Shown here: positions 63,254 to 64,000 of the stretch, in pieces | How the letters are laid out: each line of letters begins with the position of its first letter | Position numbering within the stretch: position 1 is the first letter of the stretch | Origin: Gammaproteobacteria bacterium | Lineage (GTDB): Bacteria; Pseudomonadota; Gammaproteobacteria; Nevskiales; Nevskiaceae | Reading direction: 5' to 3' | Assembly (NCBI GenBank): GCA_026398875.1 | Contig: JAPLSB010000003.1 | Span: 1-64,000, forward strand | Length of the DNA stretch: 64,000 nt | Position numbers and translations under genes: made by a program | The notes under the pieces: generated by a model | Database searches by the model: none | What the model saw: the letters and a program-made list of their open reading frames with translations, nothing else | What the model was told of the DNA's origin: nothing

Positions 63254-64000
63254 TCAGCGCGCCTCAACCAGCTGGAAGCTGACCGCGACCGTGCTGTTTG
63301 AGCCGGTCAGGATCATCACGTTGCGGGTCGCGCCGGCTTCGCTGCGCGAGACCACGGTCATCAGACCGGTGAACAGTGTGGCCAGCGGCTCGCCGGTGCA
63401 GGTCCGCGAGAAGCGCACGCGGTACAGGTTGTAGCGGCTCTCGATGATCTGCGCTTCGGCATCGGTATAGCGGCAGCCGGCCGCATCGAGGCCACTGAAG
63501 CCGCCGCCGTTGACGAACGTGAAGCTGACGCTGGCATCGCCGAAAACATCGGCGTTCGACCAGGTGCCGACCAGCGTCCGCAGGTCCGGCACCACTTCGG
63601 TCTGCTCGTCGTAGACGAAGTTCATCGAGCCGGCGTCGCCATCGTTGCGCACGAAGGTGCCGGTGAAGTCGATCTGCGGCATGTAGCTGCCGATGAAATC
63701 GGCGGTGCTGGCCGGCGTCACCGGGGCGCCGTCCTCGTCACGCAGGTTCGGCACGTGGAAGCGCAGCTGGGCGTTGATGCCGCGGCCGGCGGTCGAGTAC
63801 AGGCCGGAGGCCAGGTACTCGGCCTCGTCGCCGACCACCACCATGCGGCCGGTCGGCTCGATCAGCGCAGTGCTGACCACGGAATCGGTCGACGACTGGA
63901 AGCTGGTGCGGCCAACGAAGATGCCGATCGGCAGCGCGGCCGGCGAGGTCAGGTCAGGCACCTCGATGTCGTCGACCTGCGAGGTGCAGCCGGCAACGGT
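63254..64000 (-). CDS. lipoprotein of unknown function (5' end beyond the window)
   Basis: The frame enters from the right edge and ends at 63254, six bases after the DUF455 stop. At the edge it reads TVAGCTSQVDDIEVP, a lipobox (VAG-Cys), so the signal peptide lies outside the window. The mature part (about 245 residues visible) is beta-rich, with repeated strands such as GSMNFVYDEQTEVVPDLRTLVGTWSN and VSFTFVNGGGFSGLDAAGCRYTDAE. A GTG at 63961 could be called as a start but would discard the lipobox. No family recognised. Confidence 0.75.
   Translation of the reverse strand, partial: TVAGCTSQVDDIEVPDLTSPAALPIGIFVGRTSFQSSTDSVVSTALIEPTGRMVVVGDEAEYLASGLYSTAGRGINAQLRFHVPNLRDEDGAPVTPASTADFIGSYMPQIDFTGTFVRNDGDAGSMNFVYDEQTEVVPDLRTLVGTWSNADVFGDASVSFTFVNGGGFSGLDAAGCRYTDAEAQIIESRYNLYRVRFSRTCTGEPLATLFTGLMTVVSRSEAGATRNVMILTGSNSTVAVSFQLVEAR

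Overview
The window is one contiguous, G+C-rich stretch of bacterial chromosome. Gene content points to a gammaproteobacterium, most likely Nevskiales/Xanthomonadales-like (inferred from gene families and gene order, not from a database search). The signs are a Fis regulator followed by purH, sspA-sspB directly after petABC, a cysteine-free (C-minus) S14, a large TonB-dependent receptor and the block cutA / DsbD domain / tlpA / aroQ / accB / accC / prmA. No rRNA or tRNA gene, CRISPR array, insertion sequence or prophage was seen.

Layout. 1-14.4 kb: the S10, spc and alpha ribosomal operons in standard order (rpsJ to rplQ, with secY and rpoA), ended by a strong terminator. Several spacers inside this block carry imperfect palindromes, and a candidate promoter sits before rpsM. 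14.8-24.1 kb: a TonB-dependent receptor, a TPR protein with an aspartyl/asparaginyl hydroxylase domain, a small secreted protein, and an oligopeptide ABC transporter (oppABCD, without oppF). 24.2-28.8 kb: the cytochrome bc1 complex (petABC), sspA, sspB and a TrpF-like enzyme. 28.8-36.4 kb, mostly minus strand: a short SulP transporter, an M14 peptidase, a fatty-acid oxidation pair (fadA then fadJ) and a divergent TetR regulator with two matching operator-like palindromes in the shared promoter region. 36.5-41.8 kb: a VOC protein, a LysE exporter coupled to a tandem GST-fold protein, an ECF sigma / membrane anti-sigma / DUF4097 operon, and a 5'-nucleotidase.

41.8-49.2 kb, minus strand: cutA, a stand-alone DsbD N-terminal domain, tlpA, then aroQ, accB, accC, prmA, fis and purH. 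A terminator between tlpA and aroQ probably splits this into two transcripts. 49.2-64 kb: a COG0523 GTPase, a threonyl-tRNA synthetase that looks alphaproteobacterial, an M23 peptidase, a PNPOx-like protein, a Tat-exported DUF839/PhoX-like protein, an MFS transporter, a Cys-phosphatase next to a B12-binding radical SAM protein, a secreted GH5-CBM2 cellulase, an OmpX-type barrel, an FAH-family enzyme coupled to a DUF455 ferritin-like protein, and a lipoprotein gene cut by the right edge.

The most notable items are a ~100-bp inverted-repeat element present in at least two operon spacers (probably a third), the palindromes inside the ribosomal operons, the DsbD domain lacking its membrane part, the xenologous-looking thrS, the TetR operator pair, and the ECF operon whose anti-sigma carries a duplicated motif.
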